A stretch of 25,704 nucleotides of DNA from CAISTG01 sp964455185 (GCA_964455185.1 CAYVUR010000009.1:1-25704); one strand, 5' to 3'. Positions 8,240 to 16,035 are shown, counted from the first letter of the stretch. Numbers and translations are program-made. The notes: a model not told the origin generated them from the letters alone.

Positions 8240-8311
8240 GCCGCCATCGTCTAGTGGTTAGGACGTCAGGTTTTCATCCTGGTAACCGGAGTTCGATTCT
8301 CCGTGGCGGTA
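8240..8311 (+). tRNA. tRNA-Glu (anticodon TTC)
   Basis: Cloverleaf: acceptor GCCGCCA (8240-8246) pairs with TGGCGGT (8304-8310), giving a terminal G-U. The D-arm sequence GTCTAGTGGTTAGGAC is typical of tRNA-Glu. Anticodon stem CAGG/CCTG encloses loop TTTTCAT with anticodon TTC, and the T-loop is TTCGATT. The discriminator is A8311. CCA is not encoded. Confidence 0.97.
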
Positions 8312-8330
8312 CTAAAAATTTTATTAAAAA

Positions 8331-8360
8331 AATAAAAACAGATTTATATCTGTTTTTATT
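8331..8360. terminator. Bidirectional terminator between tRNA-Glu and VanW gene
   Basis: Perfect 13-bp stem AATAAAAACAGAT (8331-8343) / ATCTGTTTTTATT (8348-8360) with loop TTAT, followed by TTTTATTT on the plus strand. It lies 20 bases before the stop of the convergent VanW gene and can serve both. Confidence 0.8.
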
Positions 8361-8379
8361 TTTTATTTACATTTCTAAT

Positions 8380-10320
8380 TTAAATTATAATATCAGTTGA
8401 TGTTATTAAGTTATTATTATTATTATTATCAATAGTAGTATTAGTAGTGGTAGTAGTAGTGGACGTTGTTGAAACACCAATTAAACAAACGGCTTGCCAT
8501 GGTTTATATACAGAAGTAAATGTTTGTTTTTTAACTGTACCATCAGTTGAAGTTACAATATAATCAAAGGATGCAGTAACTCCTTTATGTGAACTTTCAG
8601 TACACTTTTTAACTCCCGGAGCTAATTCAGTAGTTTCAATATATTTAGTTGGCGGAGGATCTTTCCATCCCCAAGTTTTTGGTTTAGTTCTTTCTGCTTG
8701 GCGACCATCTTTAGTACCCCAAAATTCAAAAAATAAATTATCTCTTTCAATTCTTGATTGAATTAAAATATAATGTCCGGTATCATTTTTAAAAATTAAA
8801 TCTGGTTTAGGATCATAAATAGTAGCATCAACGCCTGGCACTCCATTCTCTAAATAATAAGTAACACTATAAGAATGATTCTGTCTTTCTAATATTGGTA
8901 ATCCAGAATCAAGAGCAGCTCTAAACATTGTAGTTCCTATTTGACACAATCCGCCTCCATATTCTGGTACAGTTTTATTTCCTTTAATTACTAATTCTTG
9001 AAGATATCCATTACTAGCATCAATTGGCAATAATTTACTAATTAAAGAAAATTCTTCATCTGGTTTAATTAAAGTTCCATGTAAAATTTTAGCTCCATTA
9101 TTAATATTTTTACGACGATTAATAGGACTGCCAGAAAAATTAGATTTACCTACACCAATAATTTCTTTAATTCCTAAATCATTAATATTATCAATTGTTA
9201 CTTCGGGTTGTATTTTTTTAATTTTTATTTCTATTGTTATATTTTTTTCTTGATTTAAAAATTTTTGATTTAATTCTTGATAAAGAACTTCATTATCAAT
9301 CTCAATTCCTTCTTGTTGAACATTTAAACTCTCTATTTTTCCATTTTTTATTTCTAAAGTAGCATTTTTAGCTGGAATATTAATTTGTGGAGCAATATTA
9401 GTACTAATCCAAGAAATAAATTCTTCTTTATTTATACCAATAAAAATATCATTATTAATTTTTTGAAATTCTAACATTTTATAAAGTTTTTCTTTTTCTA
9501 ATTTCCATTCTTTTCCTTGATAAGAAAAAACTATTACTGTTGAAGTAGTAGTTAAAATTTTTTCTGTTAAATTCAAAACATCAACTTTTTTTATTTGAGG
9601 TTCAACTGCTTTTAGTGAAAATTCAATTACAGGATCATTAAGTTGAGATAAATTTATTTTTAATTTATTTATAACTTCTTGATAATTCAAAGCTAGGCCA
9701 TTTACTTCGGGTAAAATTTCTACTCGACAATTATTTTTAAAACAGCTTATTTGAGGACGAGCGTTTAATTCTTTTTTTTCTAATTTAGAAAATTGATTTT
9801 TTAATTCTTGCTCTAAAATAATTTCATTTAAAGAATAATTAACTGGTATGTTTTTACCAAAAAAAAATAAATTTAATTGTTCTATTAAAGCAGAAAAAAT
9901 ATTATGATTATGACCTATGTTATAAGCATTATAAACAGTTTGATAAATATCAAAAGAAATAATTTCTCGAGATAAATCTGGATCACTTAAATTATCTAAA
10001 GAAATAATTTCTAATTCTTTATTAGATTTTTGGTTATAAAAAACCTTAATTCCTTGTTTAATGATGGAATCTGTTTTTTTAGTTATCAATTGAAAAGCTT
10101 CTTGTCTAGTTAAGCCTGATAAATTTAAATTACCTATTCTTACTCCAAAAAAAATTTTTTCCTGATACTTAAATTGAAGCCAAATAATAATTATACCGCA
10201 TACTAACAATATAAAAATAGCGGTTACTAGGCCTATTGCCAACCACCGCGTTTTTTTTAATTTTCTATCTTGATAATTCTCTTTTTTAATTACTTTTTTT
10301 ATACAAGATAAATCAAACAT
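8380..10320 (-). CDS. VanW-family membrane-anchored cell-wall protein (YoaR-like)
   Basis: A 646-residue protein with a basic cytoplasmic start, one membrane segment (about residues 26-48) and a large outside part. Residues 60-370 look like the repeated YoaR/PG-binding-4 domains (the IYQTVYNAYNIGH segment near 125-137 is typical). The VanW domain lies at about 389-525 with NRRKNI, GGGLCQIGTTMFRAAL (455-470) and NHSYSV. A G5-like segment follows (about 560-615), and the end (616-646) is a Thr/Asn run. VanW-family proteins accompany vancomycin-resistance clusters in some bacteria, but the biochemical role is not established. No van genes are here, so resistance should not be inferred; peptidoglycan contact outside the membrane is the likely setting. 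Its ATG overlaps the DUF3006 stop by 8 bases. Confidence 0.92.
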   Translation of the reverse strand: MFDLSCIKKVIKKENYQDRKLKKTRWLAIGLVTAIFILLVCGIIIIWLQFKYQEKIFFGVRIGNLNLSGLTRQEAFQLITKKTDSIIKQGIKVFYNQKSNKELEIISLDNLSDPDLSREIISFDIYQTVYNAYNIGHNHNIFSALIEQLNLFFFGKNIPVNYSLNEIILEQELKNQFSKLEKKELNARPQISCFKNNCRVEILPEVNGLALNYQEVINKLKINLSQLNDPVIEFSLKAVEPQIKKVDVLNLTEKILTTTSTVIVFSYQGKEWKLEKEKLYKMLEFQKINNDIFIGINKEEFISWISTNIAPQINIPAKNATLEIKNGKIESLNVQQEGIEIDNEVLYQELNQKFLNQEKNITIEIKIKKIQPEVTIDNINDLGIKEIIGVGKSNFSGSPINRRKNINNGAKILHGTLIKPDEEFSLISKLLPIDASNGYLQELVIKGNKTVPEYGGGLCQIGTTMFRAALDSGLPILERQNHSYSVTYYLENGVPGVDATIYDPKPDLIFKNDTGHYILIQSRIERDNLFFEFWGTKDGRQAERTKPKTWGWKDPPPTKYIETTELAPGVKKCTESSHKGVTASFDYIVTSTDGTVKKQTFTSVYKPWQAVCLIGVSTTSTTTTTTNTTIDNNNNNNLITSTDIII

Positions 10321-10513
10321 CTTTTTTAAATATCTGTTTTAATATTTCTTTAGCTTTAATTTCATTATCTGGCTCACTTTTAGTAAGAAAAATATTTAAT
10401 TCATCTCCTTCTTTAGCTCCAACAAAATCATTTTTAGGCCAAAATAATTCCTGTCCTCCTTCAATTTCTAAAACCAAAAAATCTCCTTCTATTCTATCTA
10501 TTATAGCTTTCAT
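10313..10513 (-). CDS. DUF3006 family small protein
   Basis: A 66-residue acidic protein opening MKAIIDRIEGDFLVLEIEGG, the usual DUF3006 pattern (a small beta-barrel-like domain of unknown function). It ends in TGA, the only non-TAA stop I checked here. It overlaps the VanW start by 8 bases (ATGTTTGA), which suggests translational coupling. Its start lies 11 bases after the hsp20 stop, so the three genes probably share a transcript. In Firmicutes, DUF3006 genes are often next to secreted metallo-beta-lactamase-like genes; that context is absent here. Confidence 0.85.
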   Translation of the reverse strand: MKAIIDRIEGDFLVLEIEGGQELFWPKNDFVGAKEGDELNIFLTKSEPDNEIKAKEILKQIFKKDV

Positions 10514-10524
10514 TTTAATATAAT

Positions 10525-10971
10525 TTAATCTTCATCTAACTGTTTAACTTTTATATCTGAAGTTTTATATTTTTTAGGTAATTTTATTGTTAAAATACCA
10601 TTTTTAAGTGTTGCTTCTATTTTCTTTTGATTAATTTCTCTAGGTAAAACTATAGAACGACTAAAAGACCCCCAATAACATTCGCGAGAAAAATAATTTT
10701 TTTCATCTATATTTTCTTCTTGATAACGTGAACCTCGAATAGTGAGCAAATCATTACTAACTGATATTTCTAAATCTGATGGTTTAACTCCAGCAACAGT
10801 TGATTTAACTATTATATTATCTTTATCTTCCCAAATATCACAAGAAAGTTGTGCTTCACCAGCAAACCATTGGCCGCTGGTATTACTTAAAAAATCAGAA
10901 AAATCCACATTTTCCTCTTTTTCTTGGCTTTTTTTAATTAAAATACTTTCTTTTAAATTTTTTAAAGACAT
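10525..10971 (-). CDS. Small heat-shock protein, Hsp20/alpha-crystallin family
   Basis: An ATP-independent holdase chaperone that keeps unfolding proteins soluble as oligomers in the cytosol. Of 148 residues, the alpha-crystallin domain spans about 42-137, from IWEDKDNIIVKSTVAGV through the LTIRG and ECYWGSFSRSIVLP strands to GILTIKLPK. A C-terminal IKV (I-x-V type) motif near 140-142 is the usual oligomer-linking anchor. It is the first gene of an hsp20-DUF3006-VanW unit. No CIRCE or other heat-shock operator is seen in front; an extended -10 is present instead. No Shine-Dalgarno. Confidence 0.95.
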   Translation of the reverse strand: MSLKNLKESILIKKSQEKEENVDFSDFLSNTSGQWFAGEAQLSCDIWEDKDNIIVKSTVAGVKPSDLEISVSNDLLTIRGSRYQEENIDEKNYFSRECYWGSFSRSIVLPREINQKKIEATLKNGILTIKLPKKYKTSDIKVKQLDED

Positions 10972-10993
10972 TGTATAATTTTATTTTGTTTTT

Positions 10994-11002
10994 ATTATAA
11001 CA
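10994..11002 (-). promoter_or_regulatory. Extended -10 promoter for hsp20 unit
   Basis: Minus strand TGTTATAAT: perfect -10 TATAAT (10994-10999) with TGn extension. The -35 region is poor. The start would be near 10988, 17 nt before the ATG. Confidence 0.55.
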
Positions 11003-11025
11003 CAAAAAATAAAAAATTAAAAATT

Positions 11026-11054
11026 TTGCCAAATAACTTTTTTTATATTAAAAT
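11026..11054 (+). promoter_or_regulatory. Promoter for bactofilin
   Basis: TTGCCA (11026-11031), 17-base spacer, TAAAAT (11049-11054), each one base off consensus. The start would be near 11061, 25 nt before the ATG at 11086. Confidence 0.6.
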
Positions 11055-11085
11055 ATAAACAGAAAAAACAAAATAATTTAAAATT

Positions 11086-11511
11086 ATGTTTAAAGAAAAT
11101 CAGTCGGGAACTCAAGAAACCGACACTATCATAGGTCCTTCAGTAAAGGTTGAAGGAGATTTTGTTACAGAAGGAAATATTATAGTAGAAGGAATAATTT
11201 GTGGCACCATTAAAACTAGCCAAAATCTTAAAGTTGGCCCAGAATCAAAAATCTTTGCTAATATCTCTGCCGCAAATGCTCTAATAGCAGGTGAGGTTCA
11301 AGGAAATTTAAATATTAGCGGAAAATTAGAACTTACTTCTACCGCAAAAATATTTGGTGATGTTAAAACTAATAGTATCTCAATTGCTAATGGAGCAGTA
11401 ATTAATGGGAAATATCAAATGGGTGATACTAAAAACAAATCTATTAAACCTGAATTTTCTAAACAGAAAAAAATAGAATTAAAACAATCATCCGAAAAAG
11501 ATATTGAATAA
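11086..11511 (+). CDS. Bactofilin cytoskeletal protein
   Basis: Bactofilins (DUF583) are beta-helical proteins that polymerise without nucleotides and organise cell-shape or wall-synthesis sites at the membrane. The 141-residue product shows the repeating beta-helix pattern at about residues 20-115 (GDFVTEGNIIVEGIICGTI, KVGPESKIFANISA, GEVQGNLNISGKLELTSTAKIFGDV), flanked by polar tails. The C-terminal tail is Lys/Ser/Glu-rich. The following lipid-kinase-like gene starts 4 bases after its stop, so the two are likely co-transcribed. There is no Shine-Dalgarno. No M23 peptidase gene, a common bactofilin partner, is nearby. Confidence 0.92.
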   Translation: MFKENQSGTQETDTIIGPSVKVEGDFVTEGNIIVEGIICGTIKTSQNLKVGPESKIFANISAANALIAGEVQGNLNISGKLELTSTAKIFGDVKTNSISIANGAVINGKYQMGDTKNKSIKPEFSKQKKIELKQSSEKDIE

Positions 11512-11515
11512 AAAA

Positions 11516-12265
11516 ATGTATTATTACATTTACGATAATTATCTTAATGAATCAAAATATAAAGGCGCGCTTTTTAAGATAGAATCGCGCCTTACTGATT
11601 TAGGTATTAACGGTAAAATTGTAAAATTATCTGTTTTAAAAAATTTACAAAAAAATATTTCCGAAGAAATTAATTTAGGAATTAAAACTATTGTTGTTGT
11701 TGGTGATGATAAAACATTTAATCAAGTTATAAATTTAATACCAAATTTAAATATTATTATTGGTTATATACCAGTAACTAATACTAGTAAAATAGCTAAA
11801 ATAACAGGGATTCCACCTTATAGCGATGCTTGTAATACTTTATCAACTAGAATAATAAAAAAAATAGATTTAGGAAAAATTAATGATTTATACTATTTTT
11901 TTACTTCATTAGAAATGCCGGGTGATAATTTAAATATTATTTGTGATAATAATTATTTTATTAATGTTGAAGGTAAAAATAATATAATTACTGTTAATAA
12001 TATTTCTTTTGAAAATAATAGTGATTCTAAAGTTTTAGGAAATGACGGTTTAATAAAATTAGGGATAAAACATATAGAAAAGAAATGGTTTAAACCACCT
12101 AAAGAAACATTTAGTAAATTTAAAGCAAAAAAAATAAACATTACTAGTGATAAATCAATCCCAATTTTGATAATTGATGAAAAAAGAATAATAAAACCGC
12201 CATTAGAAATAAAAATCACTGAAAAAAAACTTAATCTAATAGTTGGTAAAAATAGATTAATTTAA
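11516..12265 (+). CDS. Diacylglycerol-kinase-catalytic-domain-like protein, active site degenerate
   Basis: A 249-residue protein from the ATG at 11516; a TTG at 11504 inside bactofilin is the less likely alternative. The fold pattern resembles the DAGK catalytic family: an opening strand (YYYIYDNYL), a LTDLGINGKI segment, then VVVGDDKTFNQVINLI (60-75), where active kinases have GGDGT, then IPVTNTSKIAKITGIP (85-100), matching the lPxGTxNdfAxxlgip region. The glycines of GGDGT are replaced (G63-D64-D65-K66-T67), so catalysis is doubtful. The C-terminal half is Lys/Asn-rich and not recognisable in detail. It could be a lipid-binding or regulatory relative. It pairs with bactofilin and ends in a terminator. 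Confidence 0.75.
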   Translation: MYYYIYDNYLNESKYKGALFKIESRLTDLGINGKIVKLSVLKNLQKNISEEINLGIKTIVVVGDDKTFNQVINLIPNLNIIIGYIPVTNTSKIAKITGIPPYSDACNTLSTRIIKKIDLGKINDLYYFFTSLEMPGDNLNIICDNNYFINVEGKNNIITVNNISFENNSDSKVLGNDGLIKLGIKHIEKKWFKPPKETFSKFKAKKINITSDKSIPILIIDEKRIIKPPLEIKITEKKLNLIVGKNRLI

Positions 12266-12292
12266 AAAACACTATAAAATATAGTGTTTTTT
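12264..12292. terminator. Bidirectional terminator between DAGK-like gene and dnaN
   Basis: Perfect 13-bp stem AAAAAACACTATA (12264-12276) / TATAGTGTTTTTT (12280-12292) with loop AAA. Its left arm starts within the stop codon of the DAGK-like gene. It lies 26 bases before the dnaN stop on the other strand and has T-runs both ways. Confidence 0.85.
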
Positions 12293-12318
12293 AAATTAAA
12301 AATTATTATTAAATTTAA

Positions 12319-13461
12319 TTATTGCCTAATTGGCATAATTAAATAAAGATAATCTTTATTATTTTCTGCTTTTATAACACAAGGATTATTACTATCTGTT
12401 ATTTCAATTTCAATATTTTCTGATCCTATATTTTGTAAACCATCTAATAAATATCGATAATTTAAAATAATTTCTCCTGAATCTCCTATTTTTTCCATAT
12501 CAACAGAAGAAATATTTTCTCCTGTTTGTGATGATGATATTATTTTTAATTCTTTATCTGAATTATAATCTAAACGAATATCAAAAATGCCTGATTTTGC
12601 AAATAAACTAGTAACTTTAATAGCTTTAATTAATTCTGTAACATTTATTTTTAATTTACTTCCAAATTTATCTGGAATTATTTGTGTATAATCAGGATAT
12701 TGGCCTTCTATTAATCTAGAAACTAATTCTACTCCATTATAAACAAACATTATTTGATTTTCATTAAGATAAATTTCAACTGTATCAATAATATCCATTG
12801 ATTCATCTTCTTTTATTAATCCTAAAATTCTACTTAATTCTTGAAGAGTTTTAACTGGAACTATTATTTTTTCTTCTTGAAAATCAACTAAATTATTTTG
12901 TTTTTCATTAGAAACTAATTTAATCTTTCTTTCAGCTAAACGATAACTATCTGTAGCGGCTAAAATTAAATTATCTTTATTAAAATGTAAAAATACACCT
13001 GAAAGCTCTGGTCTAATATCTGAATTAGAAACCGAAAAAGAAACTTCATAAATAGCATCTTTTAAATCTTTTGCTAATAAAATATAAGGATTTTTTTTGT
13101 TTATTTTAGGTATTAAAGGAAAATCACTAGTTCCTTGAACTTTAATTTTAGTTTTTTGTTTTTGACATTGTATTTTAAGTTCATTATCAATTAATTCTAA
13201 ATCAATTCTTTCTTTTGGTAATAAAGTTATGTAATTAGATAATAATTTAGCATCAATACTAAATTCACCATCAATTTCAACTTTTCCGCGCATTGTTGCA
13301 GTTATACCCATTTCTAAATTAGTTGCTGATAAAGTAATATTTTTATTCTCTGCTTTTATTAAGATATTTGATAATATTGGTAAGTTAAAATTTTTAGAAG
13401 CAATATGACTTACAATATTTATTGTTTGGTTTAAATTTTCTTGAGTGCAGGATATTTTCAT
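12319..13461 (-). CDS. dnaN: DNA polymerase III beta subunit (sliding clamp)
   Basis: The ring clamp that tethers DNA polymerase III and recruits MutS, Hda-type and repair factors. The 380-residue length fits a homodimer of three clamp domains (about 1-120, 125-250, 255-380). Family signatures include LPILSNILIKA, the RPELSGVFLHF segment, AATDSYRLAERKI in domain 2, the FVYNGVELVSRLIEGQYPDY stretch split over 245-264, and a C-terminal YLIMPIRQ matching the usual LIMPMR end. It follows dnaA across a 323-base spacer, the classic dnaA-dnaN order. No Shine-Dalgarno precedes the ATG. Confidence 0.97.
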   Translation of the reverse strand: MKISCTQENLNQTINIVSHIASKNFNLPILSNILIKAENKNITLSATNLEMGITATMRGKVEIDGEFSIDAKLLSNYITLLPKERIDLELIDNELKIQCQKQKTKIKVQGTSDFPLIPKINKKNPYILLAKDLKDAIYEVSFSVSNSDIRPELSGVFLHFNKDNLILAATDSYRLAERKIKLVSNEKQNNLVDFQEEKIIVPVKTLQELSRILGLIKEDESMDIIDTVEIYLNENQIMFVYNGVELVSRLIEGQYPDYTQIIPDKFGSKLKINVTELIKAIKVTSLFAKSGIFDIRLDYNSDKELKIISSSQTGENISSVDMEKIGDSGEIILNYRYLLDGLQNIGSENIEIEITDSNNPCVIKAENNKDYLYLIMPIRQ

Positions 13462-13784
13462 ATAATTTTTTTAAATATATAAATATATTCAATACTTATA
13501 ATAATAACTGTGTAAAACTGGAAAACTTATAAAATAGTAATAAATAATTAGATTATTTTAAAATTAAATTAGGATAACTAGTTTAAAAATTGAAAATAAT
13601 GATTTAATTAGTGGATTTTTATTTTATTATTTCAATATTATCAACTAATAATTAACTTTATCTTATTCTTTTTCCACTTACTTTATTACAAATTAATCAC
13701 AAGTTGTTAAGTATTAAATAAAAATTTTTTTATTCTATAAAATATTTTTCACAAGCAATATAATATTCTCCACAAATTATCAAG
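13462..13784. other. dnaA-dnaN spacer, candidate replication origin
   Basis: 323 bases without a gene, very A+T-rich. Five plus-strand DnaA-box-like 9-mers are seen: TTATCAACT (13638), TTTTCCACT (13670), TTAATCACA (13693), TTTTTCACA (13745) and TTCTCCACA (13766). One inverse box lies at 13509-13517 (TTTTACACA on the minus strand). The best match differs from TTATCCACA by one base. An A/T palindrome at 13717-13734 could be an unwinding element. The location fits known origins, but the boxes are degenerate and A+T bias inflates such matches. Confidence 0.5.
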
Positions 13785-15275
13785 TTAAATATATAATTTT
13801 TGTTTTAAAGTATTAATATCTTGTCTTAATTTATCATTACTACGAATATTGGTAATTATTTTTTCACAAGCATGAATTACTGTAGTATGGTCACGTCCTC
13901 CTAATTCTTGACCAATTGAAGGGTAAGATAATTTTAATTCCTCTCTCATTAAATACATAATTATTTGTCTTGGTTCGGTTAGATTTTTTTTACGGCAAGG
14001 ACCAATAATATCTTCAATTTGTACATCAAAATACTCTGCTACTATTTTAATTATATTTTTAGGAGTTAATGAATTTTTTTGGCTATTTACTACAATTGAA
14101 GAAGTTATTTGTTTTACTTCCTCAAGGCTTAATTCTCTGTTTTGAAGTTGGCTCAAAGCTATAACCCTATTAAGTATACCTTCTAATTCTCTAATATTAT
14201 TATGAACAGCTGAAGCAAGATATTCTATTATTTCAGATTTAAGTGAAAAATTTTTTTCTTTAATTTTTTCTTCAATAATTGCTATTTTAGTTTCAACATC
14301 AGGAACAGAAATATCAGCAATCATACCCCATTCAAAACGAGATATTAATCTTTGTTCAATTCCCGGAATAGCTTTGGGCGTGCGGTCAGAAGATATAATT
14401 ATTTGTTTATTATTTTGATGTAATTCATTAAAAATATTAAAGAAAACTTCCTCTGTTCTTTCTTTTCCAGAAATAAATTGAATATCATCAATTAAAAAAA
14501 CATCTAATGATCGATATCTATTATTAAATTCTTCCATAGCCTTATAATAGCTTTCAGAATTGTTTTTTACAGCATTAATATATTCATTGGTGAATTTTTC
14601 ACAAGTAATATAAAGAACTTTAGCTGAAGGATTTTCATTAAGAATTTTATTTCCCACAGCATGCATTAAATGAGTTTTTCCTAATCCAACACCACCGTAA
14701 ATAAAAAGAGGATTGTAAGCTGTTCCTGGGGATTTAGTGGTTGCTAATGCTGCAGCATGAGCTAATTCATTGTTTTTTCCAACAATAAAAGTAGAAAAAG
14801 TGTATTTAGGATTAAGACCGCTATTAATAATTATTTCTGAATTAATATTTATTCCAGAGCTATTAATTTTTTTTTCGATTAAATCATTAATATTATTAGT
14901 TAAAATTTTTGTTTCTTTAATTTCTGTGGTTATTTTTTGATTTGTAGAATTAATTTCAATATTTAACTCTTTTTCAATAGATTTAATTGGATTATTTTGA
15001 AAAAAAGTTGGCTTATTTTGTGTTGAAGTTTCTATTTTATATTCAATTTCTTTTAAATTTGAATTTTCAGTAATATTTCTAAGAGCCTTAAGTATAACTT
15101 GATGATATTTTTTAGCTAAATATTCTTTAGTAAAAACATTAGGAACATTAATTACAACTTTTTCATTATCATAATTAGCAATACTAGTATTTCTAAACCA
15201 GGTTGTAAAGTTTGCTTTTGATAAAAGAATTTCTAATTCGCCTAAAGCGGCTTGCCATAACTCCTGAGGTGTCAT
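13785..15275 (-). CDS. dnaA: Chromosomal replication initiator protein DnaA
   Basis: Binds DnaA boxes at the origin, opens the duplex and helps load the helicase. The 496 residues show all four domains: domain I (1-75, with ELWQAALGELE and the WF motif), a long Asn/Ile/Lys-rich domain II linker (about 76-155), AAA+ domain III with Walker A GGVGLGKT (194-201), Walker B LIDD (261-264), sensor I SSDRTP (295-300) and RLISRFEWG, and domain IV with the DNA-binding signature GGRDHTTVIHACEK (about 466-479). The order rpmH-dnaA-dnaN is the ancestral origin arrangement. The leader has a terminator-like hairpin and a TTATCAACA box, so attenuation or self-regulation is possible. Confidence 0.98.
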   Translation of the reverse strand: MTPQELWQAALGELEILLSKANFTTWFRNTSIANYDNEKVVINVPNVFTKEYLAKKYHQVILKALRNITENSNLKEIEYKIETSTQNKPTFFQNNPIKSIEKELNIEINSTNQKITTEIKETKILTNNINDLIEKKINSSGININSEIIINSGLNPKYTFSTFIVGKNNELAHAAALATTKSPGTAYNPLFIYGGVGLGKTHLMHAVGNKILNENPSAKVLYITCEKFTNEYINAVKNNSESYYKAMEEFNNRYRSLDVFLIDDIQFISGKERTEEVFFNIFNELHQNNKQIIISSDRTPKAIPGIEQRLISRFEWGMIADISVPDVETKIAIIEEKIKEKNFSLKSEIIEYLASAVHNNIRELEGILNRVIALSQLQNRELSLEEVKQITSSIVVNSQKNSLTPKNIIKIVAEYFDVQIEDIIGPCRKKNLTEPRQIIMYLMREELKLSYPSIGQELGGRDHTTVIHACEKIITNIRSNDKLRQDINTLKQKLYI

Positions 15276-15296
15276 AATAATGTTGATAATTATATT

Positions 15297-15324
15297 AAAA
15301 AAACCTTATTTTTATTAGGTTTTT
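15297..15324 (-). terminator. Terminator-like hairpin in the dnaA leader
   Basis: Stem AAAAACCT (15299-15306) / AGGTTTTT (15317-15324). On the minus strand it is followed by a run of seven T, and lies 22 bases before the dnaA ATG. It sits between the predicted promoter and the gene, so it would act as an attenuator rather than an end-of-gene terminator. On the plus strand it also has a short T-run. Confidence 0.5.
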
Positions 15325-15336
15325 GATAACAGGTTT

Positions 15337-15365
15337 ATTTTAACACAACTTTTTATAAATGAAAA
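15337..15365 (-). promoter_or_regulatory. Candidate dnaA promoter
   Basis: Minus strand TTTTCA (15360-15365), 17-base spacer, TAAAAT (15337-15342) with a TGn extension in front of the -10. The start would be near 15330, giving a leader of about 55 nt that contains the hairpin at 15297-15324. Confidence 0.5.
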
Positions 15366-15446
15366 ACATTATATTTTAAATAATAAGTATATAACTTGTT
15401 AATTAATTGTTGATAACTTTTTAATATAAAAAAATTAAAAATTATA

Positions 15447-15475
15447 TTGACCAAATATTAATAAAATGTTATATT
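15447..15475 (+). promoter_or_regulatory. Promoter for rpmH-rnpA-yidD-yidC
   Basis: TTGACC (15447-15452), 17-base spacer, TATATT (15470-15475), with TGn extension (15467-15469). The start would be near 15482, about 43 nt before rpmH. Confidence 0.65.
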
Positions 15476-15524
15476 TTTAATTGTTAATAATTATTAAATA
15501 TTAAAAAAATAATAAAAATTAAAA

Positions 15525-15686
15525 ATGCCAAAAAGAACTTATCAACCTAAAAAACATAGAAGAGCTAAAGTCCACGGTTTTTTAAAAAGAATGCGAACTC
15601 CAGGGGGTAGAAATGTATTAAAAAATAGACGTAACAAAGGTAGAAAAAAAATTGCTATTTCTGTTAGAAAAACAAAAAATAAATAA
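15525..15686 (+). CDS. rpmH: 50S ribosomal protein bL34
   Basis: A 53-residue, highly basic protein reading MPKRTYQPKKHRRAKVHGF and then RMRTPGGRNVLKNRRNKGRK, the near-invariant bL34 sequence. bL34 sits in the exit-tunnel region of 23S rRNA. The usual length is 44-46 residues; here a C-terminal tail (about 45-53, ISVRKTKNK) extends it. It is first in rpmH-rnpA-yidD-yidC and divergent from dnaA. rnpA starts 7 bases after its stop. No Shine-Dalgarno. Confidence 0.97.
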   Translation: MPKRTYQPKKHRRAKVHGFLKRMRTPGGRNVLKNRRNKGRKKIAISVRKTKNK

Positions 15687-15693
15687 AATTTTT

Positions 15694-16035
15694 ATGATAG
15701 CTCAAAAAAATCGCTTATCAAAAAAAGCTGATTTTGAGCGAGTATTTAGAAACGGCAATAAAGATTTTAGCCAGTTTTTTACAATAAGATTTTTGCAAAA
15801 TGGCTTGGATTATTGCCGTTTTGCTGTTATAATTAGTAATAAATTTAGCAAAAAAGCAACAGAAAGAAATCGCTATCGTCGACAGATAAAGGCAGTTTTG
15901 CTAGATAATTTATCTAATTTTAGACAAAAAATAGATTTAATTATTACAGTTTTACCAACAATAAAAAAACTTAATTTTTCCGAAATAAAGGCAGAACTTG
16001 AAAAACAATTTAAAAATAAAAAATTATTAAATTAA
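15694..16035 (+). CDS. rnpA: Ribonuclease P protein component
   Basis: The protein subunit that assists RNase P RNA in trimming 5' leaders from pre-tRNAs. With the ATG at 15694 it has 113 residues, the normal size. It opens MIAQKNRLSKKADFERVFRNG, like most RnpA proteins, and carries the RNA-binding signature ERNRYRRQIKAVL (an RNxxRRxxR type). A TTG at 15652 would add 14 residues and overlap rpmH; I reject it. The stop shares one base with the yidD ATG (TAATG), so translation is probably coupled. Confidence 0.95.
   Translation: MIAQKNRLSKKADFERVFRNGNKDFSQFFTIRFLQNGLDYCRFAVIISNKFSKKATERNRYRRQIKAVLLDNLSNFRQKIDLIITVLPTIKKLNFSEIKAELEKQFKNKKLLN

Larger units (their letters stand above)
15276..15524. 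other. dnaA-rpmH divergent spacer with DnaA-box-like repeats
   Basis: 249 bases. TGTTGATAA occurs twice in the same orientation (15281-15289 and 15408-15416), with variants TTTTGATAA (15321-15329) and TGTTAATAA (15482-15490). Each reads TTATCAACA or similar on the other strand, one base off TTATCCACA. The spacer also holds the two divergent promoters. It is a second origin candidate or a DnaA autoregulation site. Confidence 0.45.

Noticed and set aside
8380..10320. Vancomycin-resistance gene
   Set aside because: VanW-family proteins are widespread without resistance, and no vanRSHAX-type genes are present.
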